Assembly: GCF_038049935.1 (NCBI RefSeq)
Contig: NZ_CP145886.1
Coordinates: forward strand, 3,232,501 to 3,296,500
Origin: Rossellomorea sp. y25
Lineage (GTDB): Bacteria > Bacillota > Bacilli > Bacillales > Bacillaceae_B
Reading direction: 5' to 3'
Length of the DNA stretch: 64,000 bases
Shown here: piece by piece, positions 21,108 to 29,899 of the stretch
How the letters are laid out: each line of letters opens with the position of its first letter
How positions within the stretch are numbered: position 1 is the stretch's first letter
Made by a program: the position numbers and the translations under genes
The notes under the pieces: generated by a model
What the model was told of the DNA's origin: nothing
Databases searched by the model: none
The model's input: only the letters and a program-made list of their open reading frames with translations

Positions 21108-22766
21108 CTATACACTTTTCTTATTTTGTTCTGTTATGAGATCAGTTTGATGTGGTGTTTCCTTCATAAGAGCCAGATCCAATACTTCTTTTAGCTGTTT
21201 CACCGGGATCACTTCGATACCCTCGATTTCACTTAACATTGCCTGCTGATTTTCATAAGGGATGATCGCTATAGTGGCACCAGCCAATTTCGCGCCCTTC
21301 ACTTTAGCCGTCACGCCTCCGACTGGTTTCACGAGACCATGGATGCTGATCTCACCGGTAACAGCAATGGTATGCTTCACTGGAATTCGGTAAATGGCAG
21401 AATAGATGCCCAGTGCCATGGCAATCCCTGCTGAAGGTCCGTCTACGGGTACTCCACCAGGAAAGTTCACATGTATATCGTATTGATCGGCAGGGACCCC
21501 CATGGAACGAAGCACCGTAATCACGTTTTCAATTGAGCCTTTCGCCATGCTTTTTCTTCGGATTGATTTACTTCGATCTCCAATGCTTTCTTCTTCCACG
21601 ATTCCCGTCACATTGATCAGCCCTTTATCCGTTGCCGGGATAACGGTTACTTCAATTTCAAGTAGAGAACCAGTATTGGGCCCTGTTACGGCTAACCCAT
21701 TTACTAATCCAATAGTAGCTACTTCATTGATTTTTTTCTGATATCGTGGAGAAAGCTGACTGGATTGGATAATCCACTCCAGTTCATGATCAAAGATTTC
21801 TTTTCTATTTTCGGTAATGGCTACTCCAGCTGCAATCTGGACCATATTGACCGCTTCACGGCCATTACGGGCGTAAGAGGCAAGCGTTTCAAGACCTTTG
21901 TCACTAATCGTCATTTCCACTTTCTCCACGGCTCTGGCAGCTACTTTTTTCACTTCATCATGCTCAAGCTCCCTAAAGAATACTTCCATGCATCTCGAGC
22001 GAATAGCTGGTGGAATTTCACTCGGGGTACGAGTGGTCGCACCGATCAAACGGAAATCTGCTGGAAGGCCATTTTTAAAAATATCATGTATGTGGGTAGG
22101 AATTTGATGATTTTCTTCATTATAGTAGGCACTTTCAAGAAACACTCTGCGATCTTCTAATACTTTTAATAACTTATTCATTTGGATAGGATGCAATTCT
22201 CCTATTTCATCAATGAACAATACCCCGCCATGGGCATTCGTTACAGCCCCTTGCTTCGGCTGGGGAATCCCAGCTTGTCCCATGGCTCCCGCTCCTTGAT
22301 AGATGGGATCATGCACAGACCCAATCAGCGGATCGGCAATTCCCCGTTCATCGAAACGTGCGGTTGTGGCATCCAGTTCAACAAAAACAGCTGCAGGTTT
22401 AAAAGGGGATTTCATATTCTTCTTGGCTTCTTCCAGGACCAATCGGGCAGCTGCGGTTTTCCCGACTCCGGGAGGTCCATAGATGATGACATGCTGAGGA
22501 TTAGGGCTGCATAACGCTGCTTTCAGTGCTTTAATTCCATCTTCCTGGCCAACAATATCATCAAAGCTTGATGGCCTTACTTTTTCTGCAAGAGGTTCAG
22601 TTAATGAAATGGATCTCATCTTTCGTAACTCTTCCATCTCTTTTTTTGACTCTCGATCAATGGAAACTTTTTGCGTTCGCTGATTTTTCAAGAGGTTCCA
22701 AAAATACAATCCAATGATTATTCCGAAGAATAACTGGATAAACAAAGCGATGCTAGTAAAGCTCAT
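21108..22766 (-). CDS. lonB: Membrane-anchored ATP-dependent protease LonB
   Basis: Sporulation-linked Lon-type protease. The 552-residue protein begins with one membrane helix (SFTSIALFIQLFFGIIIGLYFW). Next come a RuvB/MCM-like AAA+ module (Walker [10 protein letters not shown], Walker B LFIDEIGEL) and a Lon protease domain with the catalytic serine in DGPSAGIAMALG and the lysine in VGGVTAKVKGA. There is no large Lon N-domain, which separates it from LonA. ATG 22766 has GGAGGG upstream and gives the B. subtilis length. In B. subtilis it is made in the forespore under SigF; I did not identify a SigF promoter with confidence. Confidence 0.96.
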   Translation of the reverse strand: MSFTSIALFIQLFFGIIIGLYFWNLLKNQRTQKVSIDRESKKEMEELRKMRSISLTEPLAEKVRPSSFDDIVGQEDGIKALKAALCSPNPQHVIIYGPPGVGKTAAARLVLEEAKKNMKSPFKPAAVFVELDATTARFDERGIADPLIGSVHDPIYQGAGAMGQAGIPQPKQGAVTNAHGGVLFIDEIGELHPIQMNKLLKVLEDRRVFLESAYYNEENHQIPTHIHDIFKNGLPADFRLIGATTRTPSEIPPAIRSRCMEVFFRELEHDEVKKVAARAVEKVEMTISDKGLETLASYARNGREAVNMVQIAAGVAITENRKEIFDHELEWIIQSSQLSPRYQKKINEVATIGLVNGLAVTGPNTGSLLEIEVTVIPATDKGLINVTGIVEEESIGDRSKSIRRKSMAKGSIENVITVLRSMGVPADQYDIHVNFPGGVPVDGPSAGIAMALGIYSAIYRIPVKHTIAVTGEISIHGLVKPVGGVTAKVKGAKLAGATIAIIPYENQQAMLSEIEGIEVIPVKQLKEVLDLALMKETPHQTDLITEQNKKSV

Positions 22767-22905
22767 TCGTCTCCCTCCAAGTAGATACAAGTTGTTATCG
22801 GTTAGTATCTCCTTGACCATGTGGGAATAAACAAAAAAATTCTGGTTCTAAAATGAGTAAAAATAAGAAATTCGGGACTATTCCTAAATGCACCTAAGCA
22901 TGTAA

Positions 22906-23033
22906 TGGTTGATTTCCGCTCCAGGATGCTCGCTTTCCGCGTGGCGGGCGGTGAGCCTCCTCAGCTTCGCTTCCGGGGTCTCACCTGTTCCACTTTTCCC
23001 GCAGGAGTCGAGCACCTTCCGCTTCAATCAACA
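22906..23033. repeat. Dispersed palindromic repeat, copy 1
   Basis: A ~128 bp GC-rich element between lonB and clpX. It is bounded by GTTGATT and AATCAAC, and contains TTTCCGC and CCCGCAGGAGT segments and a central hairpin (GGTGAG at 22950-22955 with CTCACC at 22980-22985). A second copy lies at 39459-39589. Its composition and fold differ sharply from the A/T-rich flanks. It has no coding potential. Confidence 0.85.
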
Positions 23034-23149
23034 AAACTAATGTAAAAAGTTCTTTTGTAATTTCCATTAATGATACTTTTCCACCACTCCATCAAATCGC
23101 TATCTTTGTTCCTTTCTGTTCAATATATACTCACGCATTTTGTTTCATT

Positions 23150-23185
23150 AAAAAAGCCAAGAATGAAGGATCATTCTTGGCTTTA
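23150..23185 (-). terminator. Terminator of clpX
   Basis: A perfect AAAGCCAAGAATG / CATTCTTGGCTTT stem, followed by T-rich sequence on the minus strand. Confidence 0.85.
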
Positions 23186-23194
23186 CTTAAGCTA

Positions 23195-24466
23195 TTAAGC
23201 TGATGTTTTTTCTTCGTTTGGATCGATCATGGTTCCATCTTCGAGCATTAGATGTGGAGCCGCATCTTCAAGGATCGTTTCTTTTGTAATGATACATTTT
23301 TTAATATCATCACGGGAAGGAAGATCGAACATCACATCCAACATCATGGTTTCGATGATAGAACGTAATCCACGGGCACCCGTTTTGCGCTCGATTGCTT
23401 TTTTAGAGATTTCAAGAAGAGCATCTTCAGTGAACTCAAGCTCTACATCATCTAATTCAAGCATTTTTTGATATTGTTTTACCAACGCATTTTTAGGTTT
23501 TGTCAGGATTTCGACCAACGCTTCTTCATCAAGAGGCTCAAGGCTTGAAATCACTGGTAAACGACCGATGAATTCTGGAATTAACCCAAACTTCAATAGA
23601 TCTTCAGGTACGACTTTAGAAAGAAGGGATTTGTCTTCTTTTACTTCTGCGTTTTTAGGATCAGAACCGAAGCCAATCACCTTTTGACCTAAGCGGCGTT
23701 TGATGATTTGCTCGATTCCATCAAAAGCCCCACCACAAATGAATAGTACATTGGACGTATCAATCTGGATGAATTCCTGATGTGGATGCTTACGCCCCCC
23801 TTGAGGCGGAACGCTTGCTACTGTACCTTCAAGAATTTTCAGAAGTGCCTGTTGAACACCTTCACCTGAAACGTCTCTAGTGATGGATGGATTTTCAGAT
23901 TTTCGCGCTACTTTATCGATTTCATCGATGTAGATGATGCCTTTTTCAGCTTTTTCTACATCGTAATCGGCTGCCTGGATTAATTTCAATAGAATATTCT
24001 CCACGTCTTCCCCAACGTAACCGGCTTCTGTTAAAGAAGTGGCATCGGCAATCGCGAAAGGTACGTTCAGAATACGTGCAAGTGTTTGTGCAAGTAAGGT
24101 TTTACCGCTACCTGTCGGACCGATCATCGCAATATTACTCTTAGACAGTTCAACGTCATCGACTTTGCTGCTTGAGTTGATACGCTTGTAATGGTTGTAA
24201 ACGGCTACAGCCAGAGATTTCTTGGCTTGATCTTGACCAATTACGTACTCGTCCAGGATTTCCCGGATTTCACGAGGTTTAGGTACGTCTTTGAATTCTA
24301 CTTCTTCTTCTGTACCTAGCTCTTCTTCTACGATTTCAGTACAAAGTTCGATACACTCATCGCAGATATACACACCTGGTCCAGCGACTAGTTTACGAAC
24401 TTGGTCTTGTGTTTTTCCGCAAAAAGAACATTTTAGTTGTCCTTTTTCATCATTAAATTTAAACAA
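23195..24466 (-). CDS. clpX: ATP-dependent Clp protease ATP-binding subunit ClpX
   Basis: AAA+ unfoldase that feeds ClpP. The 423-residue protein has the N-terminal zinc-binding domain (Cys 13, 16, 35, 38), Walker A GPTGSGKT near residue 113, Walker [14 protein letters not shown], and the IGF loop in [10 protein letters not shown] that docks on ClpP. The C-terminal small domain contains [10 protein letters not shown]. The start is TTG with AAGGGGTG upstream. Order tig-clpX-lonB-lonA is as in B. subtilis. Confidence 0.98.
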   Translation of the reverse strand: MFKFNDEKGQLKCSFCGKTQDQVRKLVAGPGVYICDECIELCTEIVEEELGTEEEVEFKDVPKPREIREILDEYVIGQDQAKKSLAVAVYNHYKRINSSSKVDDVELSKSNIAMIGPTGSGKTLLAQTLARILNVPFAIADATSLTEAGYVGEDVENILLKLIQAADYDVEKAEKGIIYIDEIDKVARKSENPSITRDVSGEGVQQALLKILEGTVASVPPQGGRKHPHQEFIQIDTSNVLFICGGAFDGIEQIIKRRLGQKVIGFGSDPKNAEVKEDKSLLSKVVPEDLLKFGLIPEFIGRLPVISSLEPLDEEALVEILTKPKNALVKQYQKMLELDDVELEFTEDALLEISKKAIERKTGARGLRSIIETMMLDVMFDLPSRDDIKKCIITKETILEDAAPHLMLEDGTMIDPNEEKTSA

Positions 24467-24816
24467 TGATTTTCACCCCTTCGTTAAAACTTCATAAAAT
24501 CGTGCTCTGTTTCATCAAACGAACGATTCCTTACATCCCTATTACCTAAAGTTATGTACTGCATTTTATCATATTATATGTTCGTAAAGAAATTGATACG
24601 ATTCTTAAGAATCATCTTATTATGTAACACGCATTTTAGCAAATATTTTACATTGCTAGTTAGTATCTTGTCCAATTGAAGTCAGGTAATGTAAGAAATC
24701 CAATTATGTATGTTCCTGGTGAAAAGTAATGCAACCCCGTTAAATAAGCTTTTTCCAAAAATAGTGGTTCTTATTCTTGTTTGATGGATAAAGTTTCTTA
24801 TTAGATAGAGTATAGT

Positions 24817-24836
24817 ATTTTGGCTCATTTTGCCAC
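24817..24836. repeat. Upstream copy of the clpX-tig element motif
   Basis: ATTTTGGCTCATT plus TTGCCAC, matching the sequence that begins at 24911. The 18-nt palindrome GAGCAAACTCGTTTGCTC at 24855-24872 recurs at 24949-24966. Both motifs recur at exactly 94 bp, so the region contains a decayed tandem copy of the element. Confidence 0.7.
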
Positions 24837-24908
24837 AGAAACAAAAAACGCCTGGAGCAAACTCGTTTGCTCATACACATAAGTTCGAAGTAAAGCTTAG
24901 TGTAGTCG

Positions 24909-25050
24909 AGATTTTGGCTCATTTATGCCACCATCCTCAAAAGCGAAAGAGCAAACTCGTTTGCTCTATCGCTTTTGAGGATGGTGGCTACTTTTCAGCA
25001 AAGCTGAAAAGCGTGTGAAACATTCGTTTCACACGAATGAGTCAAAATCT
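24909..25050. repeat. Multi-hairpin element with terminal inverted repeats between clpX and tig
   Basis: A 142-bp element bounded by AGATTTTGGCTCATT (24909-24923) and AATGAGTCAAAATCT (25036-25050), which are inverted with one mismatch. Inside are a 62-bp near-perfect palindrome (arms 24927-24946 and 24969-24988, centre GAGCAAACTCGTTTGCTC), a TTTTCAGC/GCTGAAAA hairpin (24992-25010) and a CGTGTGAAAC/GTTTCACACG hairpin (25012-25035). It has no coding content. Candidate MITE-like sequence or structured RNA 3' of tig. Confidence 0.75.
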
Positions 25051-25073
25051 AGCAGGATCTTCATTTCATTGTA

Positions 25074-25106
25074 CAAAACAAGGCACGAAGAAATCGCGCC
25101 TTGTTA
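25074..25106 (-). terminator. Terminator of tig
   Basis: ACAAGGC...GCCTTGT stem with TTTTGT following on the minus strand, directly after the tig stop. Confidence 0.7.
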
Positions 25107-25116
25107 GCTATTTTTA

Positions 25117-26403
25117 TTATGCTACAGTTTTGCTGTTTTCAACAAGGAATTCTACTGCTTTACGTACTTTCAGGTCAGCTTTAAGTGTGTCAAGGCCGCC
25201 TAGAGCTTGTTTGATGTTGTCAGCAGACATGTTGTATTGTTCAGCCATTTTGTTTACTTCTTCTTCTGCTTCTTCTTCAGTTACTTCAAGGTTTTCAGCT
25301 GCCGCGATTGCTTCCAGTGTAAGGTTTGTGCGAACGCGTTTACCAGCATCTTCTTTCATTTGACCGCGAAGATCTTCTTCTGTTTGACCAGAGAATTGGA
25401 AGTATAGGTCAAGGTTCATACCTTGCATTTGTAGACGTTGACCGAATTCTTGCATCATGCGGTCTACTTCAGCTGTAACCATTACTTCTGGGATTTCTAC
25501 TTCAGCATTTTCAGAAGCCTTATTTACAAGAGTTTCACGAACAGCTGTTTCAGCTTCGTTCTTTTTGGACTCTTGAAGACGTTTTTCGATTTTTTCTTTA
25601 AGTTCAGCAAGTGTTTCAACTTCTTCGTCTGCGTCTTTAGCGAACTCATCGTCTAATGCAGGAAGTTCTTTCGCTTTGATTTCGTGAACTTTCACTTTGA
25701 ATGTAGCAGGTTTTCCAGCAAGTTCAGCTGCATGATACTCTTCTGGGAAAGAAACTTCTACTTCTTTCTCTTCTCCAGCCGTTACACCAACTAATTGCTC
25801 TTCGAAACCTGGGATGAACTGACCAGAACCTAATTCAAGTGAATAATTCTCAGCTTGACCGCCTTCGAATGCTTCACCGTCAACGAATCCTTCGAAATCC
25901 ATTGTTACTGTGTCGCCTTCTTCAGCTTTTCCTTCTTCTTTAACAGCAAGCTCAGCTTGCTTTTCTTGAAGTGAAGTAAGTTCAGCTTCTACATCTTCTG
26001 CTGTTACTTCTGTTTCCATTTTCTCTACTTCAAGACCTTTGTATTCGCCAAGTTTCACTTCTGGTTTCACTTGTACTTTAGCAGTGAAGATTAGATCTTT
26101 GCCTTTTTCCATTTGCTCAACATCGATTTCCGGACGGTCGATTGGATCGATTCCAGTTTCTTCGATTGCTTTCGCATATGCTTCAGGTAAGATGAAATCT
26201 AATGCATCTTGATAAAGTGATTCTACTCCAAAGCGTTTTTCGAACATACCGCGAGGCATTTTCCCTTTACGGAATCCTGGTACGTTCACCTGTTTTACAA
26301 CTTTTTTGAACGCTGCGTCTAAACCTTCGTTTACTTTAGCAGCTTCTACTTCAATTGTAAGAACTCCTTGGTTTCCTTCTTGCTTTTCCCATTTTGCAGA
26401 CAT
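25117..26403 (-). CDS. tig: Trigger factor, ribosome-associated chaperone
   Basis: The 428-residue protein has the three trigger-factor parts. The N-terminal ribosome-binding domain carries the [19 protein letters not shown] loop (residues 41-60), an FKBP-like prolyl isomerase domain follows (about 160-245, [20 protein letters not shown]), and the C-terminal helical arms make up the rest. ATG start with TTGGAGGGAACAGT upstream. It has its own promoter and terminator, so it is probably transcribed alone. Confidence 0.98.
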   Translation of the reverse strand: MSAKWEKQEGNQGVLTIEVEAAKVNEGLDAAFKKVVKQVNVPGFRKGKMPRGMFEKRFGVESLYQDALDFILPEAYAKAIEETGIDPIDRPEIDVEQMEKGKDLIFTAKVQVKPEVKLGEYKGLEVEKMETEVTAEDVEAELTSLQEKQAELAVKEEGKAEEGDTVTMDFEGFVDGEAFEGGQAENYSLELGSGQFIPGFEEQLVGVTAGEEKEVEVSFPEEYHAAELAGKPATFKVKVHEIKAKELPALDDEFAKDADEEVETLAELKEKIEKRLQESKKNEAETAVRETLVNKASENAEVEIPEVMVTAEVDRMMQEFGQRLQMQGMNLDLYFQFSGQTEEDLRGQMKEDAGKRVRTNLTLEAIAAAENLEVTEEEAEEEVNKMAEQYNMSADNIKQALGGLDTLKADLKVRKAVEFLVENSKTVA

Positions 26404-26525
26404 ACTGTTCCCTCCAACAATCTATAATTGATCTTGAATTTTTTACGCATAGTAGTAGATAGTCCTGTATGAATCTAGCACTATCATCGTAAATATATGA
26501 AAAACTTTTACATTACAACCATTAC

Positions 26526-26553
26526 ATTATAACATACAGCCACTGTCTTTCAA
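26526..26553 (-). promoter_or_regulatory. SigA promoter of tig
   Basis: TTGAAA and TATAAT with a 16-bp spacer and a TG two bases before the -10, on the minus strand. This leaves an untranslated leader of about 115 bases. A small CTGTCT/AGACAG hairpin overlaps the -35. Confidence 0.7.
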
Positions 26554-26563
26554 CAGACAGCAT

Positions 26564-27568
26564 TTAAATATTAGGAGAGGAAATTTCCTCTAGTTCCCTA
26601 AGTCTTGAAAGAATCCCCTGAGATTGCGTGTTTTCAACCTGGTCTTTTAACTCCTTTTCAAGGATCGCATCTGCAAACATCCCCGCTGTGTAGTAGGCAT
26701 ACACCGAAGCGATTTCTTTCGGTTCCTCCTCAAATGTAAAAGGATAGAGAAGAAAGGCATGCCGTTTCAGTAATTCATGCGCGTGCTGAAATAGCGTAGG
26801 ATTCGTCTGCGCCAAAAGATCATCCAGGGAATCTGTGACCTTGGTGAAGAAATCAGAATCGAACACATCTTCCAATTCAGCTGGTGAAACCCTATCTTCC
26901 ATTCCAAGCTTAGTAATATCCACTTCTTTATCCACTCCATGCTCTCTAAAAACATTTAAAATCATCGTTTGCAGAAATGGATGGGATTCTGAATCCTTTA
27001 AGACAGATTGCAGCTCTCCCATAAAGGGCTTTATGTTACGGTGAACCAGTTGAGCTACCAGTAAGGTTTGCTCCTCTAAACTCTTCCCGTTCAATATGGA
27101 TGATTGATCTTCTTTAGGGGTCTCTTCATCTGGAATCACTGCTTTACCATTCAATACTTTCTCACTAAAGTGCAGAAGCTTTTTGAAATGTTCTTCCTTT
27201 TCAAAAGGCACTTCTTTTTCATCAAACAGGGCGTGGATCGTATCCACTACTTCCCTGTGCTGATGAAGCTGGATGAGTATCATCAAATACATATCAACGA
27301 CTTCAAAATAGTCGCCGATTCCTTCAAGAAGCATCTCTTTACATATGTATCTCGCTTTGTCGTACTGCTTGCTTTCATAAAGAGAAAGCACGAGTGCCGT
27401 ATTAATATCGGGATTATCAGGTTCTAATTCATGGGCTTGGGTGAGCAACTGGGAGGATTCATGAACCTCTCCTTTTTCCAGTGCCTGCACGCCCTTTTCC
27501 AACAGCCGATCCTTCAATCCCGGGAACTGGACAATCTTTCCTTTTCCTTCTTGGTTTCCCTTAGTCAT
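26564..27568 (-). CDS. ysoA: TPR-repeat protein YsoA
   Basis: The 334-residue protein matches the Bacillus YsoA family. Two tetratricopeptide-like helical pairs are visible at residues 23-95 (GVQALEKGEVHESSQLLTQAHELEPDNPDINTALVLSLYE and the pair after it). A long helical, acidic region follows with DSDFFTKVTDSLDDLLAQTNP near residue 240. There is no signal peptide and no catalytic motif. Such proteins usually mediate protein contacts; its partner is unknown. Start ATG with a weak GGTAGG upstream. Located upstream of tig as in B. subtilis. Confidence 0.9.
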   Translation of the reverse strand: MTKGNQEGKGKIVQFPGLKDRLLEKGVQALEKGEVHESSQLLTQAHELEPDNPDINTALVLSLYESKQYDKARYICKEMLLEGIGDYFEVVDMYLMILIQLHQHREVVDTIHALFDEKEVPFEKEEHFKKLLHFSEKVLNGKAVIPDEETPKEDQSSILNGKSLEEQTLLVAQLVHRNIKPFMGELQSVLKDSESHPFLQTMILNVFREHGVDKEVDITKLGMEDRVSPAELEDVFDSDFFTKVTDSLDDLLAQTNPTLFQHAHELLKRHAFLLYPFTFEEEPKEIASVYAYYTAGMFADAILEKELKDQVENTQSQGILSRLRELEEISSPNI

Positions 27569-27627
27569 AAATCGTACCTACCTATACTGTTAGTTTGTAT
27601 TAGTTTAGCACGATATCTTTTAGATAA

Positions 27628-27659
27628 CAAAAAAAGCTTACCCAATGCAGGCAAGCTTT
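27628..27659 (-). terminator. Terminator of the tRNA-Arg gene
   Basis: AAAGCTTGCC...GGTAAGCTTT stem and T-run on the minus strand, just after the tRNA. Confidence 0.8.
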
Positions 27660-27675
27660 GTATATGTAGGATTTA

Positions 27676-27752
<77 letters not shown>

Positions 27753-27779
27753 GTGATTTGTTTTTCAAGGACAATATTT

Positions 27780-27808
27780 ATTATATTCACATAGCATCAA
27801 TAAGTCAA
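27780..27808 (-). promoter_or_regulatory. Strong SigA promoter of tRNA-Arg
   Basis: TTGACT and TATAAT with a 17-bp spacer on the minus strand, about 28 bp upstream of the tRNA 5' end. Confidence 0.85.
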
Positions 27809-27869
27809 CAGATTTTCAAAAAAAGTTTTATTTTATTTTCAGCTGTCATTTTTTCATGAAATATCTATA

Positions 27870-27897
27870 TGAAAAGAACCTGCCGTAGCAGGTTCTC
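27870..27897 (-). terminator. Terminator of ysnB
   Basis: AGAACCTGC/GCAGGTTCT stem with a CGTA loop and a T-rich tail on the minus strand. Confidence 0.85.
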
Positions 27898-27906
27898 ACG
27901 ATGATT

Positions 27907-28416
27907 TTACAGTTGAAATGTTTGAGTCAATTCGTCCAATGCCACATGATCATGAGTCAGGAATGTTACCTTTATCTCTTGATCCTGAGCCTCTACCAAG
28001 GCATAGGTGCGCTCCATTCTTCCCCGCGGTAAAAGAATGCTGCCCGGATTTAAAAACAAAATGCCATTATTCAATTCTGCGCCTAACGTATGGGAGTGTC
28101 CAAAGAAAACAAAATGGGCGCCTGCTTCTTCTGCTTTATAACGAAGCTTCATTAGTGACATTTTAATTCCATACAGATGACCGTGAGTCACCATGATTGA
28201 ATTGCCCTCAACCTTTTCAATAAGGTCGTCGGGTAGCCTGGCATCCATATCACAGTTCCCCCTCACTACAAGGTAGGGAGATAATGCCGGGTCATCTGCA
28301 CTTAATTCAGAATCTCCGCAGTGTACCATGGCATCTACGGTAGAATGATATTTCTCCGATAGCTCCAATAGCTCTTCTTTTGAACCGTGGCTATCACTTA
28401 CAACCAATAGTTTCAT
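27907..28416 (-). CDS. ysnB: YfcE/MJ0936-type metallophosphoesterase
   Basis: A 169-residue calcineurin-like phosphodiesterase. The metal-binding motifs are in order: VSDSHG (residues 6-11), HCGDSE (32-37), RGNCD near 52, THGHLYG near 77, and FGHSHT near 107. The real substrate is not known; family members cleave phosphodiesters in vitro. ATG with GGGTGAGCTGA upstream. It is 12 bp downstream of rdgB, probably the last gene of a racE/gerM/rph/rdgB group. Confidence 0.92.
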   Translation of the reverse strand: MKLLVVSDSHGSKEELLELSEKYHSTVDAMVHCGDSELSADDPALSPYLVVRGNCDMDARLPDDLIEKVEGNSIMVTHGHLYGIKMSLMKLRYKAEEAGAHFVFFGHSHTLGAELNNGILFLNPGSILLPRGRMERTYALVEAQDQEIKVTFLTHDHVALDELTQTFQL

Positions 28417-28428
28417 TCAGCTCACCCT

Positions 28429-29025
28429 TTAAATAAAGTCTGAGATTATGTTCTTAAGTTTTTTCAATGCATTTCCACGATGGCTGATTTGACTTTTCTC
28501 TTCTTGTGTTAGTTCAGCCATGGATTTTCCAAGAGTAGGAACGTAGAAAATCGGATCGTACCCAAACCCATTCGTTCCTCTTTTTTCTTGTAAAATCGTG
28601 CCTTCGCATGTTCCCGTAACGGTTCTGGTTTCCCTATTCGGTCCGGCAATCGCTAAAACACAGTGAAAACGTGCGGTACGGTCGGATTCTTCAACAGATT
28701 CCAGTTCGCTTAATACCTTCTCCATGTTCGCCTCATCACTCTTTTCTTCACCGGCATAGCGGGCAGAATACACTCCCGGACGGCCTTCCAAGGCATCGAT
28801 GGCCAAACCGGAATCATCTGCGATCACCAGTTCACCTAATATTTCCGCAACCGTTTCAGCTTTCAGAATGGCATTTTCCTCAAACGTTTCACCGGTTTCT
28901 TCAACATCCTCAATATGAGGAAGGTCTAGTAATGTTTGTACCTCATATCCGTATGGAGCAAACATATGTTGAAATTCTTTTGCTTTTCCCCTGTTTTTAG
29001 TGGCTATGATCACTCGTTTTGTCAT
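28429..29025 (-). CDS. rdgB: XTP/dITP diphosphatase (non-canonical purine NTPase)
   Basis: Hydrolyses XTP, ITP and dITP to the monophosphates, which keeps damaged purines out of nucleic acids. The 198-residue HAM1 fold is shown by IIATKNRGKAKEFQHMF, ETGETFEENAILKAE, ADDSGLAIDALEGRPGVYSARYAG and GTNGFGYDPIFYVP. This is ysnA in B. subtilis naming. It is 16 bp after rph in the same direction. Confidence 0.96.
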   Translation of the reverse strand: MTKRVIIATKNRGKAKEFQHMFAPYGYEVQTLLDLPHIEDVEETGETFEENAILKAETVAEILGELVIADDSGLAIDALEGRPGVYSARYAGEEKSDEANMEKVLSELESVEESDRTARFHCVLAIAGPNRETRTVTGTCEGTILQEKRGTNGFGYDPIFYVPTLGKSMAELTQEEKSQISHRGNALKKLKNIISDFI

Positions 29026-29041
29026 CTACAATCTCATCCCT

Positions 29042-29779
29042 TTATTGAAATCTTTTTACTATTTCTCCTAATGATTGCTGCTGAATTTGGAATAGCTCGT
29101 GGATTCCTTCTTGTCCGAGTTTTAACAGTTGATGCAATTGATCCATCGTAAAGGTTGCTTCTTCCCCTGTTCCCTGCAGCTCTACAAATTCGCCTTCACC
29201 CGTCATGATGATGTTCATATCCACTAATGCGCTGCTATCTTCAATATAATTCAAGTCAAGAACCGCTCCATGCACTTCAACAATCCCCACACTTGTGGCT
29301 GCTAAGAAACTTTTCAGCGGAAAGGAAGAGATTTTTTTACTGTCTTGAAGCTTAGCCACTGCGATTGCCGTGGCAACGAAAGCTCCCGTGATCGAAGCCG
29401 TTCTTGTCCCGCCGTCTGCTTGAATGACATCACAATCAATCCAGATTGTCCGTTCTCCCAATGCATCCAAATCGACTACAGATCTTAATGCCCTTCCAAT
29501 AAGACGTTGAATTTCCATTGTTCTTCCTGAAACCTTCCCTTTAGAAGATTCACGGATGTTTCTTGTTTCAGTTGCTCTTGGCAGCATGGAATATTCAGCC
29601 GTGATCCACCCTTTTCCACTATTTCTCATAAAAGGAGGCACACGTTCTTCGATACTGGCATTACAAATGACCTTCGTCTCTCCAACCGTTATTAAGACTG
29701 AGCCTTCCGGATGCTTAACATAATCCGTCTCGATCTCAATATTACGCAATTGATTCTTTTCTCTACCATCTGTTCTCAT
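29042..29779 (-). CDS. rph: Ribonuclease PH
   Basis: Phosphorolytic 3'-5' exoribonuclease that trims tRNA 3' ends. The 245-residue protein has [30 protein letters not shown] at the N-terminus, the phosphate site [20 protein letters not shown], and [25 protein letters not shown] start with AGGAGGTAATGAT upstream. It lies between gerM and rdgB; a hairpin before it may reduce read-through from gerM. Confidence 0.97.
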   Translation of the reverse strand: MRTDGREKNQLRNIEIETDYVKHPEGSVLITVGETKVICNASIEERVPPFMRNSGKGWITAEYSMLPRATETRNIRESSKGKVSGRTMEIQRLIGRALRSVVDLDALGERTIWIDCDVIQADGGTRTASITGAFVATAIAVAKLQDSKKISSFPLKSFLAATSVGIVEVHGAVLDLNYIEDSSALVDMNIIMTGEGEFVELQGTGEEATFTMDQLHQLLKLGQEGIHELFQIQQQSLGEIVKRFQ

Positions 29780-29835
29780 ATCATTACCTCCTGTATTTTC
29801 GTGCGTTATGTAAAAATGGTCTAATCAAAAATAGA

Positions 29836-29862
29836 AGAGGCGGCATTCTGCCAACCTCTTTT
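29836..29862 (-). terminator. Hairpin between gerM and rph
   Basis: GAGGtTGGCA paired with TGCCgCCTC, then TTCTATTTTTG on the minus strand. A weak intrinsic terminator or processing stem. Confidence 0.5.
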
Positions 29863-29899
29863 CGGGTGCTTCTATCATAGTATATCAAAAAATTGTTAT

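Noticed and set aside
21765..22514. Plus-strand open frames of 110-131 codons inside lonB
   Set aside because: They lie opposite conserved AAA+ and protease motifs of LonB, so they are complementary-strand shadows.
24530..24610. Housekeeping promoter directly upstream of clpX
   Set aside because: Several TATAAT-like sequences are present, but none has a -35 at proper spacing, so I do not call one.
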